Made by a program: the position numbers and the translations under genes. The notes beneath the pieces were generated by a model. The model searched no databases. It was not told where the DNA came from and saw only the letters and a program-made list of their open reading frames with translations. A stretch of 64,000 nt of DNA, taken from an uncultured Bacteroides sp. GTDB lineage: Bacteria > Bacteroidota > Bacteroidia > Bacteroidales > Bacteroidaceae. The DNA is taken from NCBI RefSeq assembly GCF_963678425.1, contig NZ_OY782855.1, positions 248,001 to 312,000 of the forward strand, written 5' to 3'. Positions 50,133 through 60,501 of this stretch are shown here, one piece after another (the first letter of the stretch is position 1; the number at the start of each line of letters is the position of its first letter).

Positions 50133-52535
50133 TTAAAGTTGTTCTTCTACATTTTCATCTATACCTTCCTGTTCTACAGCAATACTATCTGAAGCAGAAT
50201 GTGTAGAGTCTCTTTCGGCTTTAGGATAAGCTGACTGGCATTGATAAGATCTGGTTATTGGCTGTTTGGGCTTAGGGAATTTGCCTTTGTATTTTGACAA
50301 TTGATTATCAGCAAGTACCTTTTCCATAAAATATCCAAATATAGGTAATGCCGTTTTACTACCTTCTCCTAGTTTTCCTGTTCTGAAATGGATACTACGA
50401 TGTTCACCTCCAACCCAGGCACCTCCAACTAAGTTCGGAGTTACGCCAACAAACCAGGCATCGGAGTGATTGGAGGATGTTCCTGTTTTTCCTCCAAAAT
50501 CAGTATTAGAGTGAAACAAGTTAAATGACCATAAGGCTTGCGTGGTTCCCATCGGTTCTGTTAGTCCTCCTTGAAGCATTTGTTGCATTAGGAAAGCGGT
50601 TTCATAGGGGATAGCTTGTTTTTGCTCTGGAACATAATTATATAATACGTTGCCATTACGGTCTTCAATGCGTGTTACTAATACAGGATCATGTGTCATA
50701 CCATCATTAACAACTGTGCAATAGGAGTTGACCAATTCAAGTAGTGATACATCTGAAGCGCCAAGACTTGTAGCCGGAATATTGTTCAATGGAGTCTTGA
50801 TACCCATTGCATGAGCTGTTTTAATAATTTCTCCAATACCCACTTCTTTGGCTATCTGTACTGCAATACTGTTAATGGATCTTGCAAATGCTGCTTTCAG
50901 AGTCATAGACTGACCGGAATAGTATCCGTTAGCATTGCGTGGTGTCCACTTCTTTAGTTCTCCTTTCTCCATCACTTCCCATTCCAGGTATTTATCCACA
51001 CGTTCATCGCAAGGAGACATTCCCTTATTGAAGGCTGTTGCATAATCAAAAAGTTTAAAGGTAGATCCTGGCTGACGTCTGGAAAGAACTTTATCGTATT
51101 TCCATGAATTGAAGTTTATATCGCCAACCCATGCTTTGACAAATCCAGTCTGAGGCTCCATAGCAACAAATCCAGTGTGCATAAATTTCTCCATGTAACG
51201 GATAGAGTCCATAGTACTGATATTCATCTCTTTCAAACCTGCGTCATAATCAAAGACTTTAAGACGGTGAGGCTTATTCATATAATAGTTAATTGAATCC
51301 GGTCGATCTGGATATTTTTGTTCCAGAATCTTATAGGAATCAGTCTTTTTTGCTATATCCTCTATAAAACCTGCTATTTCTTTATGATTCTGATCTTGCC
51401 ATGGATTTTCTTTTCCCCAATGACCATTAAAATTCCGTTGAACGATTCGCATTTGCTTGTCAACAGCTTCTTCTGCATACTTTTGCATTCTGGTATCCAG
51501 AGTAGTATATATTTTCAGACCATCAGAATAGAGATCAATGTCATTCTCTTTACACCAGTTTTTAAGAGATTCAGCTACAGCTTCTCTGAAATAAAGAGCT
51601 TGTCCGGCATAATTCGTTTCAATGCTATAATTGAGCTTAATTGGAATTCTCTTTAGAGAATCACATTCGGCAGAATTAATAAGGTGATGACTTAATAAGT
51701 TATCCAGTACTACATTTCGTCTTCTTAAACTGTTTTTCGGTTTAAGTCGGGGATTGTAAGTTGTTGTGGCTTTCAGTAAACCGACTAAAGTTGCAGCTTG
51801 TTCAACTGTTATATTTTGTGGCGTTGCATTGAAGTACGTTTTACATGCAGTCTTTATACCGTAAGCATTGCTACCAAAGTCTACGGTGTTGAGATACATG
51901 GTAAGGATGTCTTTTTTGGAATAAAATATTTCAATTTTTACTGCAGTAATCCATTCCTTTGATTTCATTATAAGCAGCTTGAGACCCGGAATATTTCCTA
52001 AAAGGCCTCTGGAGTATTGTGATCGAACCTTGAACATGTTCTTTACAAGTTGTTGGGTAATAGTACTTGCACCACGGGCATTACCTTTCGCCATATCCTT
52101 CATTGCTGCGAACACACCTTTTAAATCTACTCCAAAATGTTCATAAAATCGTTCGTCCTCAGTGCTGATTAATGTTTTAATTAATATAGGTGATATCTCT
52201 TCATATTTCACCGGAGTTCTGTTTTCTCTAAAATATTTGCTGATTAGCTTTCCATCCGCACTATAAATTTCGGAGGCAACACTTTGGTTTGGATTGTTTA
52301 TGCTAGACATACTCGGCGATTTTCCGAATAACCAGAGAAAGTTAATATCAACCATAAACAGGTAGACAGAGAATAAAATAATCAGGGAACAGAATATTAA
52401 TAGTATCTTTTTGTACCAAGGAGAATTTTTGTACAACGATTTGCCTTTAGCTCCCCACGTTTTGCATTTCGATGTTAAAAAATTAAAGGCGGATTTCCCG
52501 CGTAACGTCAATTTTCTGATATCAATGTTTATCAT
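50133..52535 (-). CDS. mrcA: Penicillin-binding protein 1A
   Basis: An 800-residue class A PBP. An N-terminal membrane segment (about 43-63) is followed by a GT51 glycosyltransferase ('STEDERFYEHFGVD', 'GASTITQQLVKN'). The transpeptidase domain has SxxK in 'QPGSTFKLF', SxN in 'RSINS' and 'GGKTGTSS'. It polymerises and cross-links peptidoglycan in the periplasm. A CAAAAGTA on the plus strand (52617-52624) may be its -7 box. The length is normal. Confidence 0.95.
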   Translation of the reverse strand: MINIDIRKLTLRGKSAFNFLTSKCKTWGAKGKSLYKNSPWYKKILLIFCSLIILFSVYLFMVDINFLWLFGKSPSMSSINNPNQSVASEIYSADGKLISKYFRENRTPVKYEEISPILIKTLISTEDERFYEHFGVDLKGVFAAMKDMAKGNARGASTITQQLVKNMFKVRSQYSRGLLGNIPGLKLLIMKSKEWITAVKIEIFYSKKDILTMYLNTVDFGSNAYGIKTACKTYFNATPQNITVEQAATLVGLLKATTTYNPRLKPKNSLRRRNVVLDNLLSHHLINSAECDSLKRIPIKLNYSIETNYAGQALYFREAVAESLKNWCKENDIDLYSDGLKIYTTLDTRMQKYAEEAVDKQMRIVQRNFNGHWGKENPWQDQNHKEIAGFIEDIAKKTDSYKILEQKYPDRPDSINYYMNKPHRLKVFDYDAGLKEMNISTMDSIRYMEKFMHTGFVAMEPQTGFVKAWVGDINFNSWKYDKVLSRRQPGSTFKLFDYATAFNKGMSPCDERVDKYLEWEVMEKGELKKWTPRNANGYYSGQSMTLKAAFARSINSIAVQIAKEVGIGEIIKTAHAMGIKTPLNNIPATSLGASDVSLLELVNSYCTVVNDGMTHDPVLVTRIEDRNGNVLYNYVPEQKQAIPYETAFLMQQMLQGGLTEPMGTTQALWSFNLFHSNTDFGGKTGTSSNHSDAWFVGVTPNLVGGAWVGGEHRSIHFRTGKLGEGSKTALPIFGYFMEKVLADNQLSKYKGKFPKPKQPITRSYQCQSAYPKAERDSTHSASDSIAVEQEGIDENVEEQL

Positions 52536-52889
52536 TTAAGTATGGTTCAAATGTGAATGTTTATCTACTTATGCAATTGTTTGCAGTCGTCTTTTATTTA
52601 AAAAAAAAGACGGGGACAAAAGTACTAATTTGTTTCGGAAAAAGAGATTTAGAACAATAAAAATAATATCGATTTAATAAATCTTATTAAAGTAATCATT
52701 TGATCAGGAAATAACAGCCTGATTATTATTGATTAGCGTTGTTCTGTCTGGCCTTATTAGATGTAATTAGACTAAATCTATATTAGTTTGACTGTATCTT
52801 TTTTTTTGATAATTAATAGATTAGTCTCAACTTATTTTTATATTTTTGTACTTTATGGTATCTCATTTTGTTGTTTATAAAGGATAATG

Positions 52890-53783
52890 ATGAAAAATGA
52901 AAAGAAAAAAGTTGCACTACTTTCTGTGTTTGCAGCTATATTTTTAACTGGTTTCAAGATGATTATCGGAATTCTTACCGGTAGTTTAGGTATCCTTTCC
53001 GAAGCATTACATTCTACATTAGATCTTGTTGCTGCTGTTATAACCTTTTTCTCTGTCAGCATATCTGATAAACCGGCAGATAAAGAGCATAACTATGGGC
53101 ATGGTAAAATAGAAAATTTCTCGGCATTAATTGAAACGTTGTTGCTTCTTATTACATGTATTTGGATAGTCTATGAGGCAGTAAGCCGTTTGGCTAGCGG
53201 GAATACTCATATAGAAGTAAATGCATGGAGCTATATCGTGGTTATCAGTGCAATAGTTATTGATGTAACACGGTCCAGAGCATTATATAAAGTGGCAAAG
53301 AAGCACAACAGTCAGGCATTGGAAGCTGATGCCCTGCATTTTTCAACAGATATCTGGAGTTCTGCAGTAGTATTATTGGGGTTAATATGTGCAAACTTTG
53401 GCCTCTACTTAGCCGATTCAGTAGCTGCTTTGCTTGTTGCAGCTCTTGTAGTTTTTGTTTCATTAAAGTTAGGAAAAAAGGCGATAGATGTGTTACTGGA
53501 TACAGCACCACAAAATACAATTCATCTGGTAGAAGAAAAGTTATTATCAATGCCCGAAGTGAAGTCTTATCATGATCTGAAGATTCGTTCTGCCGGTGCA
53601 AATACTTTTATCAAGGTAAATGTTCATTTAGAACCAGATCTTTCTCTGATGCAAGTTCATGAAATCTGCGACAAGATAGAACGGGAACTGAACAATTTAA
53701 TTAGCAGAAGTGAAGTGTCTATTCATGCAGAACCGGAAGAGGAGAATCATATTAAGACTGAAAACATGGGAGTCTGTAAATGA
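52890..53783 (+). CDS. Cation diffusion facilitator
   Basis: A 297-residue CDF family metal exporter with about six membrane segments and a cytoplasmic C-terminal domain (about 205-290). Metal-site residues are in HSTLD (His42/Asp46, second segment) and HFSTD (His151/Asp155, fifth segment). His at the first position is usual for Zn2+-type members. Two ATGs are adjacent; the second (52890) has better spacing from AAAGGATA. A TATTTTTG box (52841-52848) is a candidate -7 element. Confidence 0.9.
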   Translation: MKNEKKKVALLSVFAAIFLTGFKMIIGILTGSLGILSEALHSTLDLVAAVITFFSVSISDKPADKEHNYGHGKIENFSALIETLLLLITCIWIVYEAVSRLASGNTHIEVNAWSYIVVISAIVIDVTRSRALYKVAKKHNSQALEADALHFSTDIWSSAVVLLGLICANFGLYLADSVAALLVAALVVFVSLKLGKKAIDVLLDTAPQNTIHLVEEKLLSMPEVKSYHDLKIRSAGANTFIKVNVHLEPDLSLMQVHEICDKIERELNNLISRSEVSIHAEPEEENHIKTENMGVCK

Positions 53784-53850
53784 CAAATAAATAAAAATAA
53801 CTGTGATTGATTGAATTTATTTTAGCGGAAATTTAAGATGTTTCTACAAA

Positions 53851-54435
53851 CTATCTGTCTTTTGTGTTTCGTATTTCAATTTGATTAATTTTCCAGATAT
53901 TATTTTCGTTGATTAATGCAACATAAAGAAATTTATTCCAGTAACTCTTATCCTTTGTCAGTTCGCTGCCTCTAAAGAAACGTCCTTTGATTACAATTCT
54001 GTTGTTATCAATGTTGATTTTTTCAATAACATCTACTCCGTTCATTGGCTCAACATCCATTATCCATCGATAAATATTAAAAAAGTCACAACCTATATTC
54101 CTGTAATCATCCAGGTTAGGTAGTTTATCGTTTAATTCATCGAATCTTGTTTTATTAATCTCTTTAATACAATTCTGATACGAGGCAATTTCACGATTAA
54201 CCAGGCTGTCAGTAAAATTGTGCAACCTGAGATTCTCAATGTATTTATCCATTTTCAGTGCGGTCATTCCGGCGGAATCAGCAACGAACTCTGGTTGATA
54301 CTCTTCAATTTGTCCACTTTCTATCACGCTAAAATACCATTCATAAAAATGAATCACAACAGAGTCCGGACTTGTTTGTGCAGTGGCCTTTGTTGAGAGT
54401 AAAAATAGAATGAGTGTTATAAATAAGTATTTCAT
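53851..54435 (-). CDS. Secreted protein, DUF3828-like
   Basis: A 194-residue protein with a signal peptide (ending 'KATAQ'). The mature N-terminus 'VVIHFYEWYFSVIE' and the C-terminal 'NNIWKINQIEIRN' resemble DUF3828/NTF2-like secreted proteins of Bacteroidetes. No catalytic motif. Function unknown. Confidence 0.6.
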   Translation of the reverse strand: MKYLFITLILFLLSTKATAQTSPDSVVIHFYEWYFSVIESGQIEEYQPEFVADSAGMTALKMDKYIENLRLHNFTDSLVNREIASYQNCIKEINKTRFDELNDKLPNLDDYRNIGCDFFNIYRWIMDVEPMNGVDVIEKINIDNNRIVIKGRFFRGSELTKDKSYWNKFLYVALINENNIWKINQIEIRNTKDR

Positions 54436-54505
54436 GAATATTTCTCGTAAATAGGTTAGAAATCTAATTTGTTATCATAAGTCTTATAATTATAATTCTT
54501 AGAGA

Positions 54506-54949
54506 TTAGAATGTTAAGGCGATAGAGCCAGTCCCACCGTGCATCAATAATTTGAGTTCTTTTCCTGCTTTCTTATCATATTTGATTGATACTACCGTAC
54601 AAACAATGGCTGAAGTGAAAAATAAAGTGGCAGCAAGAGCACTGAAAGCACTTGTTGAGAGATTGCCATTATCCCAAAAGTCGATATTATTAAATGCTAT
54701 CAGAAAAAGAACAGTGCTTGCAGTTAATGAACCAATAGCCCCATATTCATAATATGCGGATTTTCGCAGATATTTTCCGGAATTATATAAAATGTTTCCA
54801 AATTTTACAGTTGAAAGCACCTTTACGCTATCCTTTTCTTCTTTAGGAGTGTCTTTTATTGCATTAACCCCATTCTCTTGATGCTCTGCCTGTTGGGAGA
54901 ATACATTCACTGAGATTAAAATTAGAAATACTAATAAAACGTTTTTCAT
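54506..54949 (-). CDS. Hypothetical secreted/membrane protein, paralogue 1
   Basis: A 147-residue protein with a signal peptide (ending 'VFSQQ'), two hydrophobic segments (about 72-90 and 104-120) and a 'GGTGSIALTF' C-terminus. It is a close paralogue of the adjacent gene at 54966-55409: shared 'LYNSGKYLRKSAYYEYGAIG', 'VCT..SI.YDKKAGK.LKL'. It lies 16 bases downstream of that gene. Confidence 0.6.
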   Translation of the reverse strand: MKNVLLVFLILISVNVFSQQAEHQENGVNAIKDTPKEEKDSVKVLSTVKFGNILYNSGKYLRKSAYYEYGAIGSLTASTVLFLIAFNNIDFWDNGNLSTSAFSALAATLFFTSAIVCTVVSIKYDKKAGKELKLLMHGGTGSIALTF

Positions 54950-54965
54950 AATCTTATGTCTTTAG

Positions 54966-55409
54966 TCAAAATGTATAGGCAATGCTGGTAGTTCCACCAC
55001 TAGCAGATAATTTGAGTTGTTTCCCAGCCTTCATTTTATAATTGATGGATATAATTGTACAAACCAATGATGAAACAAGAAATATGCCGCTGACTGCATA
55101 ATAGGCGTCTCCTTTATTGCTAGTGCTCGTAGAATTATTGTCAGCATTGGAGCCCATCGAGGATATGATAGCGCATGCAGCTAAAGAACCGAGAGCAGCG
55201 TATCGATAATAAGCTGATTTTAGAAGGTATTCTCCCGATTTATAGAGATAATCTTTACTCGTTTCCGGAGAAGAGCCTGTAATGTTATCCTTATTTTCTA
55301 CTTTTGAATATCCATTAAAGACATTTGCTCCATTCTCCCTGTTATCTATTTTCTGAGATAATACATTTATTGAAAATAGAAGCATTGATATCAATAATAA
55401 AGTTCTCAT
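54966..55409 (-). CDS. Hypothetical secreted/membrane protein, paralogue 2
   Basis: A 147-residue paralogue of 54506-54949 with the same layout: signal peptide ending 'VLSQ', 'LYKSGEYLLKSAYYRYAALG', two hydrophobic segments and the C-terminal 'SGGTTSIAYTF'. The N-terminal linkers diverge. The pair probably arose by tandem duplication. Function unknown. Confidence 0.6.
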   Translation of the reverse strand: MRTLLLISMLLFSINVLSQKIDNRENGANVFNGYSKVENKDNITGSSPETSKDYLYKSGEYLLKSAYYRYAALGSLAACAIISSMGSNADNNSTSTSNKGDAYYAVSGIFLVSSLVCTIISINYKMKAGKQLKLSASGGTTSIAYTF

Positions 55410-55753
55410 AGTCTATATTCTTTTTAGTGAAATGTGCTATTTTCATTTTCAATTTCAACTGAATAGATGATCAGATCCTTTTTATTAATAACATAAATTC
55501 AAATGTAAAAGTTCTCTGATTAAGGAGATATTGTACTATTGGGCGGTAATGTCTTTGAAAGGCACATCTTATTAGATAGAGCTTCTCGCGAGAGTCTGGT
55601 TACACATATCTATCCATTTTTATAATATAAATATGGATGCTACAGTTTTTGTACTTAATAAGTTTAATTATATTTATAGCGAAACTTATTAATGTGCATC
55701 TTTGTTATATATTAAACCTGTCGGAACAAAACTGTTCTATTATTAGAAGTATT

Positions 55754-57064
55754 ATGATACTACAACTGATTTTCGTATTAGTTGCTATCCTTATCGGAGC
55801 AAGATTAGGTGGCATTGGACTTGGAGTGATGGGTGGAGTAGGACTGGCTATCCTGACATTTGTGTTTGGGTTGCAACCTACAGCGCCTCCAATTGATGTA
55901 ATGCTGATGATTGCAGCTGTTATTTCTGCAGCTTCATGTATGCAAGCTGCTGGTGGACTTGATTATATGGTAAAAGCGGCAGAGCGCTTGCTCCGTAAAA
56001 ATCCATCGAAAGTTGTCTGGCTTAGCCCTATTGTAACATACATATTTACAATTGTAGCTGGAACCGGTCATGTTGCCTATTCGGTTCTTCCTGTAATAGC
56101 AGAAGTTGCCACAGAAACAAAAATAAGGCCGGAACGTCCTTTGGGTATAGCAGTGATCGCATCCCAGCAAGCTATAACCGCAAGCCCGATTTCTGCCGCC
56201 ACAGTTGCACTTCTTGGGTTATTATCTGGTTATAATATATCCTTGTTTGATATTCTGAAAATAAGTATACCTTCTACTTTGATTGGTGTATTGGCAGGAG
56301 CTTTTTATTCTTTATACGTAGGAAAAGAGCTTGTTGATGATCCAGAATATAAGAAAAGAATAGCCGAAGGTGAATTTGATACGAAGAAAGTTGAGACAAA
56401 AGAGATAGTGAATGGTCGAGGCGCTTTGCTTTCGGTCCTTATTTTTGTGTTTGCAACATTGTTTATTGTGTTGTTCGGCTCATTCGAGAGTCTTAGACCG
56501 TCATTCCTTGTTGATGGCGAGATGGTAAAACTTAGCATGTCTTCCATCATTGAGATTTTAATGTTGGCTGCTGCAGCATTGATTCTTCTGATTACCAGAA
56601 CAGACGGAATAAAAGCAACTCAGGGGTCCGTTTTCCCCGCTGGAATGCAGGCTGTAATAGCAATCTTTGGTATTGCGTGGATGGGAGACACATTCCTGAA
56701 AGGAAATCTTCCTGAACTTACAGCCTCTATTAAAGATATTGTGACTGCGACTCCATGGCTATTCGGATTTGCGCTTTTTGTGATGTCCATTCTGCTCTAC
56801 AGTCAGGCCGCAACAGTAAGAGCACTTATGCCATTAGGCATTGCACTGGCTATTTCTCCTTATATGCTCATTGCACTATTCCCTGCAGTGAATGGCTATT
56901 TTTTCATTCCAAATTATCCCACTGTTGTTGCTGCTATGAACTTTGACCGTACGGGAACTACTCGTATAGGCAAATACGTATTGAATCATTCATTTATGAT
57001 GCCTGGCCTTATTTCAACAATGGTGTCTGTTGGCGTAGGGTTGCTGATGATTCAATTTTTATAA
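55754..57064 (+). CDS. dcuB: Anaerobic C4-dicarboxylate transporter
   Basis: A 436-residue Dcu-family antiporter with about eleven membrane segments ('GARLGGIGLGVMGGVGLAILTFVFGLQPT', 'TIVAGTGHVAYSVLPVIAEVA', 'PNYPTVVAAMNFDRTGTTRIGKYVLNHS'). It exchanges fumarate, malate or aspartate for succinate in anaerobic fumarate respiration. I chose the ATG at 55754, since the longer frame from 55637 adds a second hydrophobic stretch and lacks support. An asparaginase gene follows 50 bases on. DcuA or DcuB cannot be separated with certainty. Confidence 0.9.
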   Translation: MILQLIFVLVAILIGARLGGIGLGVMGGVGLAILTFVFGLQPTAPPIDVMLMIAAVISAASCMQAAGGLDYMVKAAERLLRKNPSKVVWLSPIVTYIFTIVAGTGHVAYSVLPVIAEVATETKIRPERPLGIAVIASQQAITASPISAATVALLGLLSGYNISLFDILKISIPSTLIGVLAGAFYSLYVGKELVDDPEYKKRIAEGEFDTKKVETKEIVNGRGALLSVLIFVFATLFIVLFGSFESLRPSFLVDGEMVKLSMSSIIEILMLAAAALILLITRTDGIKATQGSVFPAGMQAVIAIFGIAWMGDTFLKGNLPELTASIKDIVTATPWLFGFALFVMSILLYSQAATVRALMPLGIALAISPYMLIALFPAVNGYFFIPNYPTVVAAMNFDRTGTTRIGKYVLNHSFMMPGLISTMVSVGVGLLMIQFL

Positions 57065-57114
57065 AGAACTAAACTTTAAAGAACTAGATTTATTAACTAT
57101 TTAAATGTATTGTT

Positions 57115-58173
57115 ATGAAAGCAGTTAAGAGATTTCAATTTTTTGTTCTGTATTTGTTGCTGTCATCATTAACGATAATGGCTCAAAAGCCCAATATTCA
57201 TATATTGGCGACAGGAGGAACTATAGCTGGAACAGGAGCGTCGAGCACAAAAACAGCATATACTGCGGGTCAGGTTGCTATTGGTGCGTTGCTGGATGCC
57301 GTTCCTGATATAAAGAATGTGGCAAATGTAACTGGCGAACAGATTGTCAGAATCGGATCACAAGATATGTCTGACGATGTGTGGCTCACTCTTGCAAAGC
57401 GGATTAATATTTTACTTGCAGATAGTAAAGTTGATGGTATTGTGATTACTCACGGAACCGATACTATGGAAGAAACCGCTTATTTTCTGAATCTGGTAGT
57501 TAACAGTGATAAACCGGTAGTACTGGTTGGTGCTATGCGTCCTTCAACAGCAATAAGTGCTGACGGACCATTAAACTTATATAATGCAGTGATTACTGCT
57601 TCTGCAAAAGAGTCGGTAGGCAAAGGGGTTTTAGTTGCAATGAACGGACTAATCCTGGGGGCGGGTGATGTGCTGAAAACAAATACAGTCAGCGTTGAGA
57701 CTTTTCAATCTCCGAATTCCGGCGCTTTGGGATATGTTTTTAATAGCAAAGTATTCTTTAATAGAATTCCCGCGAAGTTGCACACCACTTCATCTGAATT
57801 CTCAGTAGACAAATTAGATAAGCTTCCTAAAGTTGGTATAGTATATAGCTATTCTAATGTAGAACCCGAAGCTGTCAATGCATTGATTGCTGCAGGATAC
57901 AAAGGCATTGTCCATGCAGGAGTAGGTAACGGTAATATTCATAAAAACATATTCCCAGAACTTATCAGAGCAAGAAAGGCAGATATTCAGGTGGTTCGCT
58001 CATCAAGAGTACCAACTGGTCCAACTACATTAGATGCAGAGGTTAACGATGCAGAATACGGTTTTATAGCTTCTCAGGAACTTAATCCTCAGAAAGCGAG
58101 AGTTCTGCTTATGCTGGCACTGACCAAGACAAGTGACTGGAAGCAGATCCAGACTTACTTTAATGAATACTGA
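57115..58173 (+). CDS. ansB: Type II L-asparaginase, periplasmic
   Basis: A 352-residue enzyme with a signal peptide (ending 'TIMAQ') and the asparaginase signatures 'ILATGGTIAGTGAS' (Thr36 nucleophile) and 'ITHGTDTMEETAYF' (Thr115, Asp116). It hydrolyses asparagine to aspartate in the periplasm, supplying the Dcu transporter encoded upstream. A porin gene begins one base after its stop. Confidence 0.95.
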   Translation: MKAVKRFQFFVLYLLLSSLTIMAQKPNIHILATGGTIAGTGASSTKTAYTAGQVAIGALLDAVPDIKNVANVTGEQIVRIGSQDMSDDVWLTLAKRINILLADSKVDGIVITHGTDTMEETAYFLNLVVNSDKPVVLVGAMRPSTAISADGPLNLYNAVITASAKESVGKGVLVAMNGLILGAGDVLKTNTVSVETFQSPNSGALGYVFNSKVFFNRIPAKLHTTSSEFSVDKLDKLPKVGIVYSYSNVEPEAVNALIAAGYKGIVHAGVGNGNIHKNIFPELIRARKADIQVVRSSRVPTGPTTLDAEVNDAEYGFIASQELNPQKARVLLMLALTKTSDWKQIQTYFNEY

Positions 58174-58174
58174 T

Positions 58175-59359
58175 ATGAAAAAGTACATACTATTGTTCGG
58201 GTTGCTGTTGAGCATGACTGGTGTTAGGGCACAGCAGAATGATGATATGCGTTCCTCTAAAAGTCTTTTTGAAGAGGTGACAGATATTAAAAAGAAGACA
58301 GATAAGTTCAACTTTTTTTTGAATATGAACGGTAGTTTTGATAATCAATTTTCTAATGGAGACCACCAGATAAGTAATTTTTATATGCGGCAATTCCGCA
58401 TCGAAGCAAAAGGTAAAATCAATGACTGGTTGTCATACCGTTGGAGACAACGATTAAACCGTCCTAATACAGGTAGTGGAAATATTGATAATCTGCCAAC
58501 TTCCATTGATGTTGCCGGAATAGGTGTGAAGGTTACCAATGATTTCTCAATGTTTATTGGAAAACAATGTGCTGCTTATGGAGGTATAGAATTCGATCTT
58601 AATCCAATTGAAATTTACGAATATAGTGACATGATTGATAATATGAGTAACTTTCTCACTGGAGTGAACTTTGCTTATAATCTAAATCCAAATCATCAGT
58701 TACAGTTCCAGATTCTGAACAGTATGAATAACAGTTTTGAAAACACCTATAATGTTGGATCAACCGGCGTTAAACAAAGCCAGGTTCCTTTAGTTTATAC
58801 TCTGAACTGGAATGGAAATTTCTTTGATAACGCTTTCAAGACCCGATGGTCAGCTTCATTAATGAGTGAGGCTAAGGGGAGGTATGTTCATTATTATGCT
58901 TTAGGGAATGAATTTACTCAAGGTAAATTTAATATGTTCTTTGATTTTATGTATTCCAATGAAGAACTTGATCGTAATGGGATAATGAGAGATATTGTAA
59001 ATTCAACCTATTATAAAGATAATGTGAATGCAAGTTACCTGTCATTGGTCACTAAAATGAATTATAGGTTCGCACCTAAATGGAATGCTTTTGTACAGGG
59101 AATGTATGAAACTGCTTCCTTAAAGAAGAATTTAAAAGATATGTTTGGTCCTATAGATTTTGTTAAAGGTAAATATCAGACGTCATATGGCTATTTTGCC
59201 GGACTTGAATATTATCCTATGGAATCTAACTTGCATTTCTTCCTTACTTACGTAGGGCGTGCATACCAGTTTACAGATAGAGCTAAAGCATTGGGAGCTG
59301 ACAAAGCAAATACAAACAGAATATCTTTAGGGTTTATTTACCAGCTACAGATGTTCTAG
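58175..59359 (+). CDS. Outer-membrane porin
   Basis: A 394-residue protein with a signal peptide (ending 'GVRAQQ') and beta-barrel pattern ending in a C-terminal 'GFIYQLQMF' with terminal Phe. It resembles phosphate-selective porins of the OprO/OprP group. I chose the ATG at 58175, next to the asparaginase stop; an upstream in-frame start would overlap that gene. It is the last gene of dcuB-ansB-porin, and may admit anionic amino acids or dicarboxylates. Confidence 0.8.
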   Translation: MKKYILLFGLLLSMTGVRAQQNDDMRSSKSLFEEVTDIKKKTDKFNFFLNMNGSFDNQFSNGDHQISNFYMRQFRIEAKGKINDWLSYRWRQRLNRPNTGSGNIDNLPTSIDVAGIGVKVTNDFSMFIGKQCAAYGGIEFDLNPIEIYEYSDMIDNMSNFLTGVNFAYNLNPNHQLQFQILNSMNNSFENTYNVGSTGVKQSQVPLVYTLNWNGNFFDNAFKTRWSASLMSEAKGRYVHYYALGNEFTQGKFNMFFDFMYSNEELDRNGIMRDIVNSTYYKDNVNASYLSLVTKMNYRFAPKWNAFVQGMYETASLKKNLKDMFGPIDFVKGKYQTSYGYFAGLEYYPMESNLHFFLTYVGRAYQFTDRAKALGADKANTNRISLGFIYQLQMF

Positions 59360-59395
59360 AAAAAAACAATCAATTGATTTTAATGATTTGGCAAT

Positions 59396-59442
59396 AAAAG
59401 AAGAAGAGGCAGCATGGTTAAGCAGCTGCCTCTTCTTCTTTT
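59396..59442. terminator. Bidirectional intrinsic terminator
   Basis: An 18-bp perfect stem (AAAAGAAGAAGAGGCAGC and its complement) with an 11-base loop and A/T tracts on both sides, between the porin gene and the minus-strand lipoprotein gene. Confidence 0.85.
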
Positions 59443-60418
59443 ATTCTTTCAATATATCCGATATGGATTTTATGTTTTTAATGGATTTAATAAAATCATC
59501 CTGTTCTTTAAGCGAAGCCACCTTAACCACATAAGTCTGTAATATGCTATTGCCGTCTTCTTCATTCATATGCTTAATAATGAAAGGATACTTTATACAT
59601 TGGCAATGCTGAAGCTTAACCACAAAACTACCATCGCTTATCTTGCCTTCATTAGGATTGGATATGCTTACCCCTGTGTTTGGATCATATTTCTCAGGAT
59701 ATGAATAACTCTTCTCAAACGAGCACACTAAGGAATCAGTCTTTCTTTCAAAAGTTCCAATATTATACTGAGTACTGTCGGAACCTACACATTCTAATTT
59801 GAAGATGCTTTTCCCGTTGGTTGCCAGGAAAATATATCCCCAGTTGCAATCTCCCGGAAGAATATTCTCCTCATTGCAATATCCTTCATTTTCAGTCTCC
59901 ACAAATTGCAGGAAAGTTCCGGATAATTCCCTTTGTTGCTTGTAATAATAAAAAGCATTATTTACAGGGAATTGCTCTGAATAACGGAATAACAAGGTAT
60001 CTACCAGTAAATTTACAATGTTCTTATCTGTGTAAACAATGTATTTTTTCAGACTATCCTTCATTATCAGTACTGTGCTTTTTCTTATTATTGCATACTG
60101 TTTAAGAGATATTTTGTTGTTGCCAACCGATGATAACTCAAACTGAAAAATAGCTGAAGGAATAGCTTTAAAGAATTTCTTTTTGAGCAAAGTTTTTAAT
60201 GAACCGGACAGAGTTATGCCTTTTTTCAATCCGCTATCCACATATATTGTATTATGCATCTCCTCGAGCGAAGAATTTATCGATGCAACTTGCTGATTCA
60301 TATATAGATGATAATTATCTGTCATTCTTTCTTGCACATCTTTTACATGACTCGTACATCCATATAAAAGTGCTATTAAAGCAATAGCTAATAACTTAAA
60401 GAAATGAATTGCTTTCAT
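59441..60418 (-). CDS. Hypothetical lipoprotein
   Basis: A 325-residue lipoprotein with lipobox 'LLYGC' (Cys21). I chose the ATG at 60418, since the longer frame from 60490 adds no signal. No known family was recognised. The middle part is beta-rich and Ser/Asn-rich ('FERKTDSLVCSFEKSYSYPEKYDPN'). Confidence 0.6.
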   Translation of the reverse strand: MKAIHFFKLLAIALIALLYGCTSHVKDVQERMTDNYHLYMNQQVASINSSLEEMHNTIYVDSGLKKGITLSGSLKTLLKKKFFKAIPSAIFQFELSSVGNNKISLKQYAIIRKSTVLIMKDSLKKYIVYTDKNIVNLLVDTLLFRYSEQFPVNNAFYYYKQQRELSGTFLQFVETENEGYCNEENILPGDCNWGYIFLATNGKSIFKLECVGSDSTQYNIGTFERKTDSLVCSFEKSYSYPEKYDPNTGVSISNPNEGKISDGSFVVKLQHCQCIKYPFIIKHMNEEDGNSILQTYVVKVASLKEQDDFIKSIKNIKSISDILKE

Positions 60419-60501
60419 AGTTGTATCATTTTGTTCTATAAATATGAACAAAGTGCTGCATAAAAAGTTCTGTTCATTAATTCGTTTCATTGAAAGAGGT
60501 T

